DNA of 64,000 nt from Pseudoscardovia radai (GTDB taxonomy: Bacteria; Actinomycetota; Actinomycetes; Actinomycetales; Bifidobacteriaceae). The stretch is taken from positions 177,778 through 241,777 of the forward strand of contig NZ_MWWR01000002.1 of NCBI RefSeq assembly GCF_002259605.1. The letters run 5' to 3'. The notes under the pieces were generated by a model that did not search any database, was not told the DNA's origin, and worked only from the letters and a program-made list of their open reading frames with translations. Below are positions 1 to 9,342 of this stretch, in pieces (within the stretch, counting starts at the first letter, position 1; every line of letters starts with the position of its first letter). A program made the translations under genes and the position numbers.

Positions 1-1451
1 TTCGGGCGGTCGCCGTCGCGGCGCGGCTCGAAGAAGCTCGTCACATACGGCATCATGGCCGCGGTGGTGGTGCACTCGTTATGCGCCAGGAACGGGATGC
101 GGTCCTCGGGCACGCCGATGTGGTAGAGCCACTCCTCGCACAGCTCGGCGCCCGTGCATTCGGCCATCGGCTTCTTGACGAAGTCGCCCGCGTCATGCCA
201 GCAGTTCAGGCCGTACACCCAGATGAGGCAGTGGTCGTCGGGCTGGTCGGGGAACTGGCCCTGGCGGTTGATGGTCCACGACAGCAACCAGCTCGAATCC
301 TTCGCCGTCACGATGCCGCCGGTCACGATATGCCCCGACAGCGGGTCGCGGTGGCAGATCGCCTCGATGGCGTCGAGCACCTCCTTGTTCGCTGTGTCGA
401 CGGTCCACGATTCCCAGCTCGTCTCCTCGATGCTCCTGAAGAACTTCTCGGGGTGGCCGAAGTCGGAGGACTGCGCGGCGATGTTCTTCCACAGCTGGAT
501 GGACGGGCCCTCGCCGTTCTTGATCGTGACGGTCGGAACGGTGTCCTGTCCGGCGTAGGCCGTGCAATCGCCCTGCGAGCCGTTCGTGACGAACACGAGG
601 TCGTCGGCCGTCAGGTCAATGGCCTTGGACTGGCCGCCCTGCGTGTACTCGATGCGCTTGGCGACCTTCTTCGTGGCCGTCACGTCGCATACCACGTTCG
701 TCACCTGCGTGTCGTACAGGAAGGTGCCGCCGGCGTCCTCGATGTACTTGACCATCGGCTTGATCATGGAATCGTACTGGTTGTAGCGGGTGAAGCGCAG
801 CGCGGACAGGTCGGGCAGGCCGTCGATGTGGTGGATGTAGCGCTGCATGTAGCGCTTCATCTCAAGGGCGCTGTGCCATTTCTCGAACGCGAACATCGTC
901 TGCCAGTAGATCCAGAAATTCGTCTTGTAGAAGTCGTCGTCGAATACGTCGTCGATTGTTTTGTCGGCGAGGTCCTCGTCGGTCGACAGGAACAGGTGGA
1001 GCAGCTCCTCGGTCGCCTTCGGGTTCATGGCGTACTTCTTGTCGGTGTGCGCGTCCTGGCCGCGCTTCTCGGTGACGCGGCACAGCGAGAAGTTCGGGTC
1101 GTCCTTGTTGAGCTTGTAGTACTCGGAGAAAATCGTCTCGCCGGGGTTCTGAATCGACGGGATCGAGCGGAACAGGTCCCACATCACCTCGAAGTGGTTG
1201 TCCATCTCGCGCCCGCCGCGCATGATGTAGCCGCGCGTGGCGTCGTAGATGCCGTCGCACGACCCGCCGGCCACGGGCAGGGATTCGAACACCGTGATGT
1301 GGTCTCCGGGCATCTGCGCGTCGCGGATGAGGAAGCATGCCGCGGACAGGCCCGCGAGACCCGACCCCACGATGTAGGCGTGCTTGTTGTCGATGCCCTC
1401 CGGCTTGGCCGGTGTCGCGAACGCTTCGTAGTTTCCTGCAGAGTAATACAT
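1..1451 (-). CDS. ohyA: Oleate hydratase (myosin-cross-reactive antigen family), 3' end outside window
   Basis: FAD-dependent hydratase that adds water to the cis-9 double bond of unsaturated fatty acids to give 10-hydroxy acids; usually linked to detoxifying host or dietary fatty acids. The N-terminus MYYSAGNYEAF and the dinucleotide-binding stretch IVGSGLAGLSAA (about residues 28-39) are family hallmarks, followed by GGRE, the long conserved central part and a PYVTSFFEPR stretch near the window edge. About 483 codons are visible of a family length near 600-630, so the C-terminus is missing. The start is placed at 1451 because GGGAG lies five bases upstream; an in-frame ATG at 1463 is the alternative. 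It lies downstream of a TetR gene on the same strand. Confidence 0.95.
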   Translation of the reverse strand, partial: MYYSAGNYEAFATPAKPEGIDNKHAYIVGSGLAGLSAACFLIRDAQMPGDHITVFESLPVAGGSCDGIYDATRGYIMRGGREMDNHFEVMWDLFRSIPSIQNPGETIFSEYYKLNKDDPNFSLCRVTEKRGQDAHTDKKYAMNPKATEELLHLFLSTDEDLADKTIDDVFDDDFYKTNFWIYWQTMFAFEKWHSALEMKRYMQRYIHHIDGLPDLSALRFTRYNQYDSMIKPMVKYIEDAGGTFLYDTQVTNVVCDVTATKKVAKRIEYTQGGQSKAIDLTADDLVFVTNGSQGDCTAYAGQDTVPTVTIKNGEGPSIQLWKNIAAQSSDFGHPEKFFRSIEETSWESWTVDTANKEVLDAIEAICHRDPLSGHIVTGGIVTAKDSSWLLSWTINRQGQFPDQPDDHCLIWVYGLNCWHDAGDFVKKPMAECTGAELCEEWLYHIGVPEDRIPFLAHNECTTTAAMMPYVTSFFEPRRDGDRP

Positions 1452-1583
1452 GATGACTCCCATCTATCTCTTCCGGTCTGGCGTCCCGCCGTTGGGGCGC
1501 CGGCCTTCGTTTCGAGACCACGGCCATTATCCGGCGGCCGCCGGGTGCGAATCCAGCGACACCGGGCGCGCGTCTGTCCGAAA

Positions 1584-2174
1584 TCACGACATATGGGGCG
1601 GATTGTCCGAATCCGGTCCGCGTCGTTCCAGATGCGTCAGGGCGGAGCGGAAGGAGCCTTCGAGGGTGGCGGCGAGGTCGTCGACGATGGCGTCGATATC
1701 CCCGGCCATCCCCGAGTCGAGCCAGTCGAGCATCACGCCGACGAACACGAACTGGTACAGGTGCGCGACGGTGCGGCGCTGCACATCGGTGACCTCGAGC
1801 CCGGCGGATTCCTCGCACACCACGCCGTACAGCAACTCCTCGGCCCAGGCGGACAGCACTCCGCGCAGCTTCTCGCGGTCGATGCTGTCATAGACGTTCG
1901 TGATGAAGGCGCGGTCGGCGTCCATGCCGCGCATGATGTTGCGCAGCCCCTCGGGCCAGCTGTCATGCGTACGCGCGGAGCCGAGCGCCTCGGAGAACTC
2001 GCGCAGGGCGGTGTCCTCCACGAGTTCGTAGATATCCGAATAGTGGTAGTAGAACGTGGACCTGCTGATACCGCAGTCCTCGGTCAGGTCGCCGATCGTG
2101 ATGCGGTCGATCGGCTTGGCGGCCAGCAGCTTCCTCAACGAATGCTCCAGGGCCCTCTCCGTCAGCTGCGACAT
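1584..2174 (-). CDS. TetR/AcrR family transcriptional regulator
   Basis: A 196-residue one-component repressor. The N-terminal helix-turn-helix is clear (ITIGDLTEDCGISRSTFYYH, about residues 25-44), followed by an all-helical ligand domain that includes a TetR C-terminal part of the kind seen in DhaS-like regulators. It is read in the same direction as, and 132 bases upstream of, the oleate hydratase. By position it is the likely controller of that gene, perhaps responding to free fatty acids. The ligand and the operator are not visible from sequence, so that role is inference. Confidence 0.85.
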   Translation of the reverse strand: MSQLTERALEHSLRKLLAAKPIDRITIGDLTEDCGISRSTFYYHYSDIYELVEDTALREFSEALGSARTHDSWPEGLRNIMRGMDADRAFITNVYDSIDREKLRGVLSAWAEELLYGVVCEESAGLEVTDVQRRTVAHLYQFVFVGVMLDWLDSGMAGDIDAIVDDLAATLEGSFRSALTHLERRGPDSDNPPHMS

Positions 2175-2246
2175 GCATCCCCTTCCTCCATATGGTCGTG
2201 GAATCCGCGCCCGGGCGTCATGCCTTCCGGTCGTCGATGCGGTCCG

Positions 2247-3176
2247 TCAGATCCAGGTGAGCAGGCCGAGCGAGCGCACGAGGTCGCTTTTCAGGTATCC
2301 GCCGGCCACGAGCCGGGCCATGCGCCGCGGTTTGGGCAGCTCCCGGATGGCGAGGAAGCGGTCGAGCGTCCTCAGGCTGCCCTCGGGCATCATCGTGGCG
2401 TAGCGTTCCCTCAGCAGCGAGGCGAGCGCGAAATACGTGTCGGCGGACGAGCGGGCGGCGGGGTCGCGCAACTTGGCGAGACGATAGGACCAGCTGCGCA
2501 CATCCGTGGCGCCCACGTCGTTGTTCCCGTGCTGACGGTAGTCCATGAGCTTGGCCGGCATATGGACCACATGCCCGATGGCCGCGCATACCAGCGCGAT
2601 CCACCAATCATGCATCGGGATGCGATCGTCGAAGGGCTGCGAAAGCACGCCTGCGGAACGGTCCACCATCATCGTGCATCCCGTCACGTAGTTCTGCACG
2701 AGCAGCCTGTTGAGCGACGTCCTGGGGTCGGCCACCTGCAGGTTTCGCTCGGGCACGTCCATCGGCCTGAGGTCTGCGTCCACCACGCGGTAGTCGGAGA
2801 ACAGGCACAGCGGGCGGCATCCGTCGAAATGCCGCTCCTCCTGTTGGAAGCGGCGCAGCATGCGCTCCACCTTGGTGGGGTGCCACACGTCGTCCTGGTC
2901 GCAGAACATCATGTACGGAAGGCTCGTGTGGCGCATGATCTGCATGAAGTTGCGCGCCGGGCCGCCGCAGATGACGTCGTCCTTGATGATCTCGAGGCGC
3001 CCCGGATATTGGCAGGCGTAGCTCTCGAGGATGTCGACCGTGGCATCGGTCGAGCCGTCGTCGCGGGCGACGATGCGGAAGCCCTGGTAGGTCTGGGCGA
3101 ACAGCGAGTCGAGCTGCTCGGGCAGGTAGCGTTCTCCGTTGTACGTGGCCAGGCAGATGTCGACCTGGGGTTCCAT
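2247..3176 (-). CDS. Glycosyltransferase family 2, rhamnosyltransferase-like
   Basis: A 309-residue GT-A fold transferase expected to move a sugar from a nucleotide donor onto a cell-wall or capsular glycan at the cytoplasmic membrane face. The N-terminus VDICLATYNGERYLPEQLDS, the acidic ARDDGST (37-43) and the metal-binding DQDDVW (93-98) are the GT2 signature; SLFAQTYQGFRIVARDDGST is typical of rhamnosyl- and other deoxyhexosyl-transferases. The start has AAGGAGG seven bases upstream. It sits 45 bases after another glycosyltransferase on the same strand, so the two probably form a small glycan operon. Donor and acceptor cannot be read from the sequence. Confidence 0.85.
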   Translation of the reverse strand: MEPQVDICLATYNGERYLPEQLDSLFAQTYQGFRIVARDDGSTDATVDILESYACQYPGRLEIIKDDVICGGPARNFMQIMRHTSLPYMMFCDQDDVWHPTKVERMLRRFQQEERHFDGCRPLCLFSDYRVVDADLRPMDVPERNLQVADPRTSLNRLLVQNYVTGCTMMVDRSAGVLSQPFDDRIPMHDWWIALVCAAIGHVVHMPAKLMDYRQHGNNDVGATDVRSWSYRLAKLRDPAARSSADTYFALASLLRERYATMMPEGSLRTLDRFLAIRELPKPRRMARLVAGGYLKSDLVRSLGLLTWI

Positions 3177-3221
3177 GATGCCTCCTTGGCTTGCTGCGCC
3201 TGCTGCGGCGCCGTTCTTGGC

Positions 3222-4496
3222 TTACGCTTGCGCGCGGGCGGGGATGCCGATATGCCGTTCCATCGCGTCTGCGAGGACGGCGCGGAAGCGCTCCTGCGTG
3301 AACAGCTCACGATAGCACGCGTAGGCGGATTCGTGCATGGACGGCGCGCTCACCGGATTCAGGGCCTCGGCGATGGCGAAATCCGCGGCGTCCGGCACAT
3401 CGTCGCGGTCCACGTTCACGCCGATTCCCTGGCTTTCCACGAGGTTCCACGTGTCGCCGCCGATGGTGTTGAGCAGCGGCAGGCCGCAGTACAGGTAGTC
3501 GATGGACTTCATGCTCAGGCCCACCGTGACCGTCGGCTTCATGATGTTGATGCCGTAGGCGCAGTCCCCGAGGATGGCGTTCTTCGTGCGCTCGTCGTAG
3601 ATCGCGCCGTGGCTGACCACCGGGACGGAGTGCGAACGCACGGCGGCGACGAAATCGTCGAGATGCTCGCCGGCGCCGATGACGTGCAGCTCCAGCGGAT
3701 GGCGCCGCGCCATGGCCCCCAGAAGGTCGGCGATAAGCGGGATGTCGATGATGTTGTTCACGGCGCCGAGGTAGGCGATGCGCAGGGGCGTGCCGTCGGA
3801 CATGTCGCGCCATGCGGCGTCCGCGCGCAGGCCGGTCGGAGGCGCCACGTCGGAGGCGACGTCGCCGGGCTCGTTCGCGCCGGGCCCGGCGGAGCCCAGG
3901 TCGATGGCGGGCACCGGCTGCGGGTCGATGCCGTCGGTGCTTTTGTACCAGTACAGCGTCGTCGTGCGATCCTCGGGAAGGTCGAGCACCTCGCGGTACC
4001 GGTCGCATTCGGTGAAGATCTGGCAGGCGCATCCCAGATGCCTGTCGCGCAGGGAGCGCCACATGCGCACCGGCGGGGTCCATGACAGTCCGCGCACGGG
4101 AAGCGATTCTGGCCACAGGTCGATGATGTCGAATACGACAGGCACGTCGTATCTTCTGTGCAGATCGTCGGCGACCGGTGCGAAGGAGTTGGCGGGCAGC
4201 AGGAACCACAGCAGGTCGAAGGGCTCGCTCCCCCGCATGCGCGCGTCGATCCACGCGCCCGCGTCCTTGGCGAAACGGCGGATGGACGTCATGCGGCGCA
4301 CCGACAGGTTGCGGCGGAATGGCCTGAGGTGAAGGAACACGTGGTCGGGCAAGGACCGGCTGACCGTGGCCTTGGCATGGTGGTCGAAGTCGGAGAAGAT
4401 GCGCGTGACGGTGTCCCCGCGGTCCTCGAAGAATCGGGCGACGGCTTCGGCCCGGCTTTCGAACGTCGAGGAATGGGTGACGATCGCTACTCTCAT
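3222..4496 (-). CDS. Glycosyltransferase, GT4-like (GT-B fold)
   Basis: A 424-residue protein with two Rossmann-like halves. The N-terminal half has FDLLWFLLPANSFAP and VVFDIIDLWPESLP (a common GT4 acceptor-domain motif). The C-terminal half has LRIAYLGAVNNIIDIPLI and ELHVIGAGEHLDDF, followed by SMKSIDYLYCGLPLLNTI, where the donor-binding Glu region of GT4 enzymes normally lies. It is transcribed just before the GT2 gene and is likely to act on the same surface glycan. No membrane segment is seen, so it is probably a peripheral membrane enzyme. The exact sugar is unknown. Confidence 0.75.
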   Translation of the reverse strand: MRVAIVTHSSTFESRAEAVARFFEDRGDTVTRIFSDFDHHAKATVSRSLPDHVFLHLRPFRRNLSVRRMTSIRRFAKDAGAWIDARMRGSEPFDLLWFLLPANSFAPVADDLHRRYDVPVVFDIIDLWPESLPVRGLSWTPPVRMWRSLRDRHLGCACQIFTECDRYREVLDLPEDRTTTLYWYKSTDGIDPQPVPAIDLGSAGPGANEPGDVASDVAPPTGLRADAAWRDMSDGTPLRIAYLGAVNNIIDIPLIADLLGAMARRHPLELHVIGAGEHLDDFVAAVRSHSVPVVSHGAIYDERTKNAILGDCAYGINIMKPTVTVGLSMKSIDYLYCGLPLLNTIGGDTWNLVESQGIGVNVDRDDVPDAADFAIAEALNPVSAPSMHESAYACYRELFTQERFRAVLADAMERHIGIPARAQA

Positions 4497-4644
4497 GCCT
4501 GGCCTTCCTGCGGTGTGCGCATCTGCGCGGCGGGCGCGGACGGTCCGCCGCTCGCATCGTCATATTCTACCGCCGCGCCCGCCCGCCGCCGTCATGCGAC
4601 GACGGCGGACAGCGGAGCCACGAACCGGGGAAGGATCCGAGGCG

Positions 4645-5004
4645 TCAGGAGACGAGGGCGACGATCAGCGTGACGATCGGCAGGCCGCCCTGCATGAGGA
4701 TGATCTTCGGGTTGCTCGTGAAGCTGCCGTACGCGGCGACGAGCACGATGTAGCCCATGAGGCACACGAGCGCTGGGGTGCTGTGGAACGCGAACACGGC
4801 GATGAGAACGAGCACGGCGATCAGGGCGTTGTACACGCCCTGGTTTTTGAACAGCGTCGACACGGAGGGACGCGCGAGCTCCTCCTGCGTCATGCCGAAC
4901 ACCTTGGCCGTGCGCGCCGACGTGGTGGCGATGGTCTCCAGGTAGAAGATGAACAGGAACTCGAGTGCGACCAGCACGGCGAGAACCTGGGTTGCGATGG
5001 ACAT
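4645..5004 (-). CDS. DUF1304 family small membrane protein
   Basis: A 119-residue integral membrane protein with about four hydrophobic helices: residues 5-27, 58-75, 77-97 and 101-119. The layout LEFLFIFYLETI, then FKNQGVYNALIAVLVLIA, then a Gly/Pro-containing last helix matches the DUF1304 family of uncharacterised bacterial inner-membrane proteins. The start has AAGGAG six bases upstream. It stands alone between the glycosyltransferase pair and the ADP-ribosylglycohydrolase. No function is known for the family, and none is suggested by the neighbours. Confidence 0.8.
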   Translation of the reverse strand: MSIATQVLAVLVALEFLFIFYLETIATTSARTAKVFGMTQEELARPSVSTLFKNQGVYNALIAVLVLIAVFAFHSTPALVCLMGYIVLVAAYGSFTSNPKIILMQGGLPIVTLIVALVS

Positions 5005-5059
5005 GACTCTCCTTCTTCGCGGTTATGTTTTCATTGTATCCGTACGCCTGCGCACCGCG

Positions 5060-6214
5060 TCACATGCGGTATGTAGCGGTGATGTACTTGTCGGCCCAGT
5101 CGGAATCGGAATCGCTTCCGCGCCCGGTGCCGCCCTCGTCGAGCGGGCACCCCTGGTACAGGTCGTCCGCGAGGGTCAGCGTCACCTGCTTGAGCTCGAG
5201 GTCATCGAGATACTTGCGCGGGATTCCGGAAAGCCCCACGTTCGCTCCCACGATGGCGCCCGCCACCCCTCCGGTCGAATCGCTGTCGCCGTTGTGGTTG
5301 ACGGCGGCGACCACCGCGGACTCGAAATCGTCAGGATATCGCAGCGCGCAATACACCGCGATGGCCAGGGTCTCCTCCGCCACCCGGCCTTCTCCCAGCT
5401 GGTGGATCGCATCAAGGTCGCCGTCGCCCGGCCGGGCCTCGTCGGCAAGGTCGATCGCCCTGCGCATGATCATCAGGAACTCATCCATATGCCGTGCCTG
5501 CGGGAACAGCTCCGGCATCCGCGCCATCGCATCGTCGACCGCCTCGGCAATCGTATCGCCCCCGTGCACGATCCTGTCGATGATATGCACGAGCGCCGCC
5601 GCCGGGATATAGCCCAGCTCGTGGGTGTGCGTCAGGGCCGCGGCCTTGGCGCCGACGATGTCGAGGCCGTCATCGCAATGCAGGGCGGCCTCCCGGTAGA
5701 GCCCGACGGGGGCGACGCGCATGATTCCGCCGCAGCCTTTGCTGGTGTTGATCGAATGGTCAAGCGCCCCTGGTATGCCCTCTCCCAAGGCGAACATGCA
5801 GGTAAGACCGGGAGCCCTGCGACTGAACAGCTGCGGGATGTTCACAAGCCAGGAGTAATGGCGTTCGTCCTTCTGCACCTCCTCGAACTCCCGCGTCTGT
5901 GTCTTCAGCCAATCCTGGTAATGGTTCCAGATGTACTCCTCGTACGGGGCCGTGGCTCCACGGGTCACCGCCACCGTCGTACCCTGGAGCAGCCCGGTCG
6001 CGGTGAATAGCGTCATCTGGGTGTCATCCGAGATCCGCGCCACGCCGTTCGTCAACGCGTAGTCGGTGATGCCTTCGGCTCCGTACTTCGCGAAAATCCT
6101 TTCCTCGCTCTTGAACTCCACCGGGTACCCCAACGCGTCCCCCACCGATACTCCGATCAGACAACCGCGGTACTGGTCGAGGTCCTTCGTGACTTCCGAT
6201 TCGCTACGCTGCAT
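5060..6214 (-). CDS. ADP-ribosylglycohydrolase (DraG/ARH family)
   Basis: A 384-residue member of the family that hydrolyses the bond between ADP-ribose and a protein or small-molecule acceptor using two Mg ions. Metal-ligand motifs are present at both ends: GVSVGDALGYPVEF (21-34) and SDDTQMT (63-69) in the N-terminal half, and HNGDSDSTGG (about 305-314) in the C-terminal half. The start has an AGGAGAGG purine tract upstream. Length is normal. An internal 209-bp piece (5504-5712) recurs at 20475-20683 at the far end of the accessory island. Together with the sirtuin and macrodomain at 10.7-12.5 kb it puts two kinds of ADP-ribose eraser in one region. The substrate is unknown. Confidence 0.92.
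   Translation of the reverse strand: MQRSESEVTKDLDQYRGCLIGVSVGDALGYPVEFKSEERIFAKYGAEGITDYALTNGVARISDDTQMTLFTATGLLQGTTVAVTRGATAPYEEYIWNHYQDWLKTQTREFEEVQKDERHYSWLVNIPQLFSRRAPGLTCMFALGEGIPGALDHSINTSKGCGGIMRVAPVGLYREAALHCDDGLDIVGAKAAALTHTHELGYIPAAALVHIIDRIVHGGDTIAEAVDDAMARMPELFPQARHMDEFLMIMRRAIDLADEARPGDGDLDAIHQLGEGRVAEETLAIAVYCALRYPDDFESAVVAAVNHNGDSDSTGGVAGAIVGANVGLSGIPRKYLDDLELKQVTLTLADDLYQGCPLDEGGTGRGSDSDSDWADKYITATYRM
5504..5712. repeat. 209-bp segment repeated at 20475-20683 (copy 1)
   Basis: This internal part of the ADP-ribosylglycohydrolase gene is found again in the same orientation about 15 kb away, with three base differences counted by eye. The two copies flank the AT-rich island. 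Confidence 0.95.
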
Positions 6215-6400
6215 ATCCCTCTCCTCTCCTTCGACGATTCCCCTCTATTCTGGCATGCCCGACACTCGGCGTGTTGCGTCTTTACAACCGTGCGTACACG
6301 TCGATTGTCAATCTGCGGAATATCCAGTCGGCAGCCACACCAATAGACCTTCACCCCGTTGTCGTAGATAAGGCACGCGAGCGCCGCGCCTATTCCCCGT

Positions 6401-7417
6401 CTATTCCGCCTGTTCCCCGATGGCGATGATGGTCTTGCCGCGGGATTTGCCGTGCTTGACCTTGGCGAGCGCCTCGTTGATCTGCTCGAGGGCGTAGACC
6501 GTGTCGATGGAGGTCTCCAGCGGATGGTCGGCGTCGAACAGCCTGCCAATCTCTTCGAGCTGGCGCCCGTCCTCGTGCACGAACAGGAAGTCGTAGGTCT
6601 GGCCTTTTGCCGCCGCCATGCGGTCGTACTTGCGGCCGGCGATGGAAAACAGCAGGCGCTTCCAGGCGGGCATGCCGCTGCGCTTGGCAAACCGTCCGTT
6701 GGGCATGCCGCGGAGAGAGACCAGGCTGCCGCCTTCCTTGAGCACCGTGAATTCGTTCGGCAGCTCGCGGTCGCCCAACGTGTCGAGCACATGGTCGACG
6801 TCGGACAGCACGTCGACGTAGTTCTCTTTCTTGTAGTCGATGAACCGTTCGGCGCCGAGCTGGCGCACCCGCTCCTCGTTGCTGCCGCTGCCATTGGTGT
6901 AGACGTGCAGGCCCAGGCTCTTTGCCACGGGGATCGCCATGGCGCCGAGGCTGCCGGTGCCGCCGGAGATGAACACGGATTCGCCTGCCGTGACGTGCAT
7001 GACCTCGAAGGCCTGCATGGCGGTGAGCGCCGTGAGCGGGACCGTGGCGGCCTGCTTGTATGAGAGGTATTCGGGGATCACCGCGAGCGCGGATTCCTCC
7101 ACCGCCGCGTATTGCGCGAAAGCGCCGATCTTCTTGAGGGGCATCCTGCCGTAGACCCGGTCGCCTGCCGTGAAACGGGTGACGTTCCTGCCGGTTTTCT
7201 CAACGATTCCGGCGAATTCGTTGCCCATGACCAGCGGCATCTTGTAGGGGGTGATGAGCTTGACTTCGCCGCGGATGATCATGTTGTCGAGCGGGTTGAC
7301 CGCCGCCGCCATGACCTTGACCAGCACCTCCGTGCCGCCGGGCTCCGGGACGGGGATGTCGCGGATCTCAAGGTCGGTGCCGTCCTTGGCGTAATGCGTG
7401 AGCATGGCTGCTTTCAT
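6401..7417 (-). CDS. NADP-dependent quinone oxidoreductase (MDR superfamily)
   Basis: A 338-residue medium-chain dehydrogenase/reductase of the zinc-free quinone-reductase type. It has the GroES-like N-terminal half (VNPLDNMIIRGE, MGNEFAGIVEKTG, GDRVYGR) and a Rossmann half with ISGGTGSLGAMAIPVAKSLG for NADP(H), ending in GKTIIAIGEQ. It likely reduces quinones or other electrophiles in the cytoplasm. It lies 47 bases downstream of an Rrf2-type regulator on the same strand, a common redox-stress arrangement in which the regulator controls the reductase. The start is supported by GGAG eight bases upstream. Confidence 0.9.
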   Translation of the reverse strand: MKAAMLTHYAKDGTDLEIRDIPVPEPGGTEVLVKVMAAAVNPLDNMIIRGEVKLITPYKMPLVMGNEFAGIVEKTGRNVTRFTAGDRVYGRMPLKKIGAFAQYAAVEESALAVIPEYLSYKQAATVPLTALTAMQAFEVMHVTAGESVFISGGTGSLGAMAIPVAKSLGLHVYTNGSGSNEERVRQLGAERFIDYKKENYVDVLSDVDHVLDTLGDRELPNEFTVLKEGGSLVSLRGMPNGRFAKRSGMPAWKRLLFSIAGRKYDRMAAAKGQTYDFLFVHEDGRQLEEIGRLFDADHPLETSIDTVYALEQINEALAKVKHGKSRGKTIIAIGEQAE

Positions 7418-7464
7418 AGGATCTCCATTCGTGCGTCGGCGGTGCGCCGTTGTCTGTCGGGCCG

Positions 7465-7899
7465 TCAGCTAGCGGTGCGCGCGATGTAGGCGCGCATGCC
7501 GTTGATGCAGTCGGCGAGGGTCATGCCTTGGAGGCGGTGGTTCACGTCATCGTCCATCTGCTGGAACATGCCTCCCAGCACCGGGCGGATGTTGTGCCCG
7601 ACGATGCATGCGTCGTTGGGATTGTGATGCAGGTCGAACAGATGCACGCGATCCCTGTCCATCACCGCCCGGTAGATGTCGAGCAGCGTGATGTCGGCGG
7701 GCTGCCTGAGCAGCCGGAACCCGCTGATGCCACGCCTGCCTTCGATGATGCCCGCCTTGCTCAGGCGTGCGGTCAGTTTGCGGATGTAGCTGGGGTTGGT
7801 GCCCACGCTCACGGCGATTTGCTCGGAATTGACCGGGGTCGCGGATTGCGAGATGAGAATCAGCGCATGGATCGCTGACGAGAATCTGGTATCCACCAT
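7465..7899 (-). CDS. Rrf2 family transcriptional regulator
   Basis: A winged-helix repressor of about 144 residues. N-terminal recognition helix region SEQIAVSVGTNPSYIRKL (about 25-42) and wing GRRGISGFRL; the C-terminal part has a single Cys in NPNDACIVGHNI (Cys98), a position shared with the second Rrf2 protein in this window. With one Cys it cannot hold an IscR-type [2Fe-2S] cluster by itself, so a thiol-based sensor of the YwnA/HypR kind is more likely. The start at 7899 is chosen for the GGAAGGAG sequence before it; an upstream ATG at 7947 lacks such a site. It precedes the quinone oxidoreductase and probably regulates it. Confidence 0.85.
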   Translation of the reverse strand: MVDTRFSSAIHALILISQSATPVNSEQIAVSVGTNPSYIRKLTARLSKAGIIEGRRGISGFRLLRQPADITLLDIYRAVMDRDRVHLFDLHHNPNDACIVGHNIRPVLGGMFQQMDDDVNHRLQGMTLADCINGMRAYIARTAS

Positions 7900-8007
7900 G
7901 GCACTCCTTCCCTGCAATGTTTGGCGATGCCTACAGTTTTTGGCCATGCGATGCCTGTGCTCGCGATGCTTATGCCCGCGATGCCGGCAAACGCACTACC
8001 TGTAATT

Positions 8008-8024
8008 GTATCTGATACTGATAC
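8008..8024. promoter_or_regulatory. Candidate Rrf2 operator GTATC-N7-GATAC
   Basis: A short perfect inverted repeat, arms GTATC and GATAC separated by seven bases, about 110 bases upstream of the rrf2 start. The seven-base spacer equals that of the two longer palindromes linked to the other Rrf2 gene (14212-14242, 14930-14954). The arms are only five bases, so chance cannot be excluded. Confidence 0.35.
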
Positions 8025-8159
8025 TTTAATGGACGGCGCGACATCTGTCAACGCCGCCCATCGATGGACATGCATCGCCTCGGGCTTCCTTCGCCACGCA
8101 GAGCACAGTGGCGTGCCGGGACCTCCCGCTGAGGTCCTGGAGCGGCACGCCCGGTTTCT

Positions 8160-8391
8160 GATACAGACTTCGCAACCCTATGCCGTGGAGATGGAACGCC
8201 CATTCACCATGACTTCCGGCGAGCCAATCGACATCGAAATCTACATCCAGGGAACCCTCGGCCTGCTCTACGTCAACAAAGACACCGCTTTCGGCTTCCG
8301 AATGTACAACCACAGGAACCGTCGCATCGGAGCGTTCTCCACCGAAGGCGGACTCCGCGTGAACGGCCTGCGGGGGCTCACGGACAACTGA
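8160..8391 (+). pseudogene. C-terminal remnant resembling a GH32-type beta-sandwich
   Basis: An open stretch ending at 8391 reads IDIEIYIQGTLGLLYVN, then FGFRMYNHRN and IGAFSTEGGLRV. This alternation resembles the C-terminal beta-sandwich of family 32 glycoside hydrolases (fructosidases) and related sugar-binding modules. No catalytic domain precedes it; upstream sequence is intergenic. It is best read as a decayed 3' end left at the edge of the accessory island. The family call is by eye and uncertain. Confidence 0.35.
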
Positions 8392-8546
8392 CAGGCGCGG
8401 TGCGTGGTGTGGCTCGGTGTGGCGTGTTTCGCCGAAGACGGAAGACACACCACCCGAAAACAAGTCCCAGACCTCCGCCATCGGCGAATCTCACCCCTCT
8501 TTTCTCGGTCATGCGACACCGATGAAGACGTCCGCGCCGGAATCAG

Positions 8547-9074
8547 CTATGCAGGGATCTGGAAATAACCTCTCCACCCGCGGGCAGCATAATAAGAATC
8601 AGCCCCATTATGGAAAGTGAACACAACACCGTATCGTTTTTCGCAGAAGAGAGCTCCGCCCTTCTGCCTAATCGCCTCTGGGGTGGCAATCCAGGAAGAG
8701 GTTTTCAGGTCGAACTCCCCAAGCTCCTGGAGTCTGCGGTAGAGCGCCTCCGTCATCAACTCGACTCCCATCTTGTGCGCTTGGCCAACGGCGCTTCCAG
8801 TCGGAGGATTCTTCTTTCTCTTCAGAAGCGCCGAATCGTCATAACACAGGCTCCGGCGACCGGTAGGAGATTCTTTCGAACAGTCGCAGAAGATAAGACC
8901 TCCGGTTTTCTCATCAAAACCGATTGCGTCCGGCTCTCCGCCGCTTTCCTCCATGCGCTTGAGGATGGCAAGCGCTTCGGGATTCCCATTCAGGCGCATC
9001 TCGACAGCCTCCCACGCTATGCCTTGGTGGCGCATGGGATTGTCCAGAAACCTGTTTTTCAGCACCTCAATCAT
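8547..9074 (-). CDS. DUF4256 domain protein
   Basis: A 175-residue protein whose whole length fits the DUF4256 family: LKNRFLDNPMRHQGI at the start, then GGEPDAIGFDEKTG and FCDCSKESPTGRRSLCYDD, then LGEFDLKTSSWIATP, GGALFCEKRYG and HNGADSYYAARGWRG. The family is widespread in Firmicutes and has no assigned role. The start is set at 9074 because GAAGGAG lies eight bases upstream; the frame stays open further upstream to 9293 but without such a site. It is the last gene of a same-strand series running from the macrodomain gene. Confidence 0.85.
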   Translation of the reverse strand: MIEVLKNRFLDNPMRHQGIAWEAVEMRLNGNPEALAILKRMEESGGEPDAIGFDEKTGGLIFCDCSKESPTGRRSLCYDDSALLKRKKNPPTGSAVGQAHKMGVELMTEALYRRLQELGEFDLKTSSWIATPEAIRQKGGALFCEKRYGVVFTFHNGADSYYAARGWRGYFQIPA

Positions 9075-9342
9075 CAGGTCGTCTCCTTCATTGGTTTGCC
9101 TGCCGTCCATACTCTTGTCAATGGTTCGCTTCACTGAATTGTCATCAGGATAAATCGCATCGGGGATTATTCCACGCTCAACAAGTGAACCATTCGACAT
9201 ATCAACCTCACCGCCCTCATAGACCCATGCCCCATGGATTCGGCGCCTAGACTTTGCAACGAAATCCGCCGTCGCACACTTCAACCTCAGCAAACCGGAA
9301 TTGGCTTATGCAGTCCGCGCAGTCCGTGCAATCCGCACAACC

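Noticed and set aside
81..4085. A 1334-codon + strand open frame
   Set aside because: It is antisense to the oleate hydratase, TetR and glycosyltransferase genes; its composition (Arg, Val, His-rich, no domain) is typical of GC-rich shadow frames.
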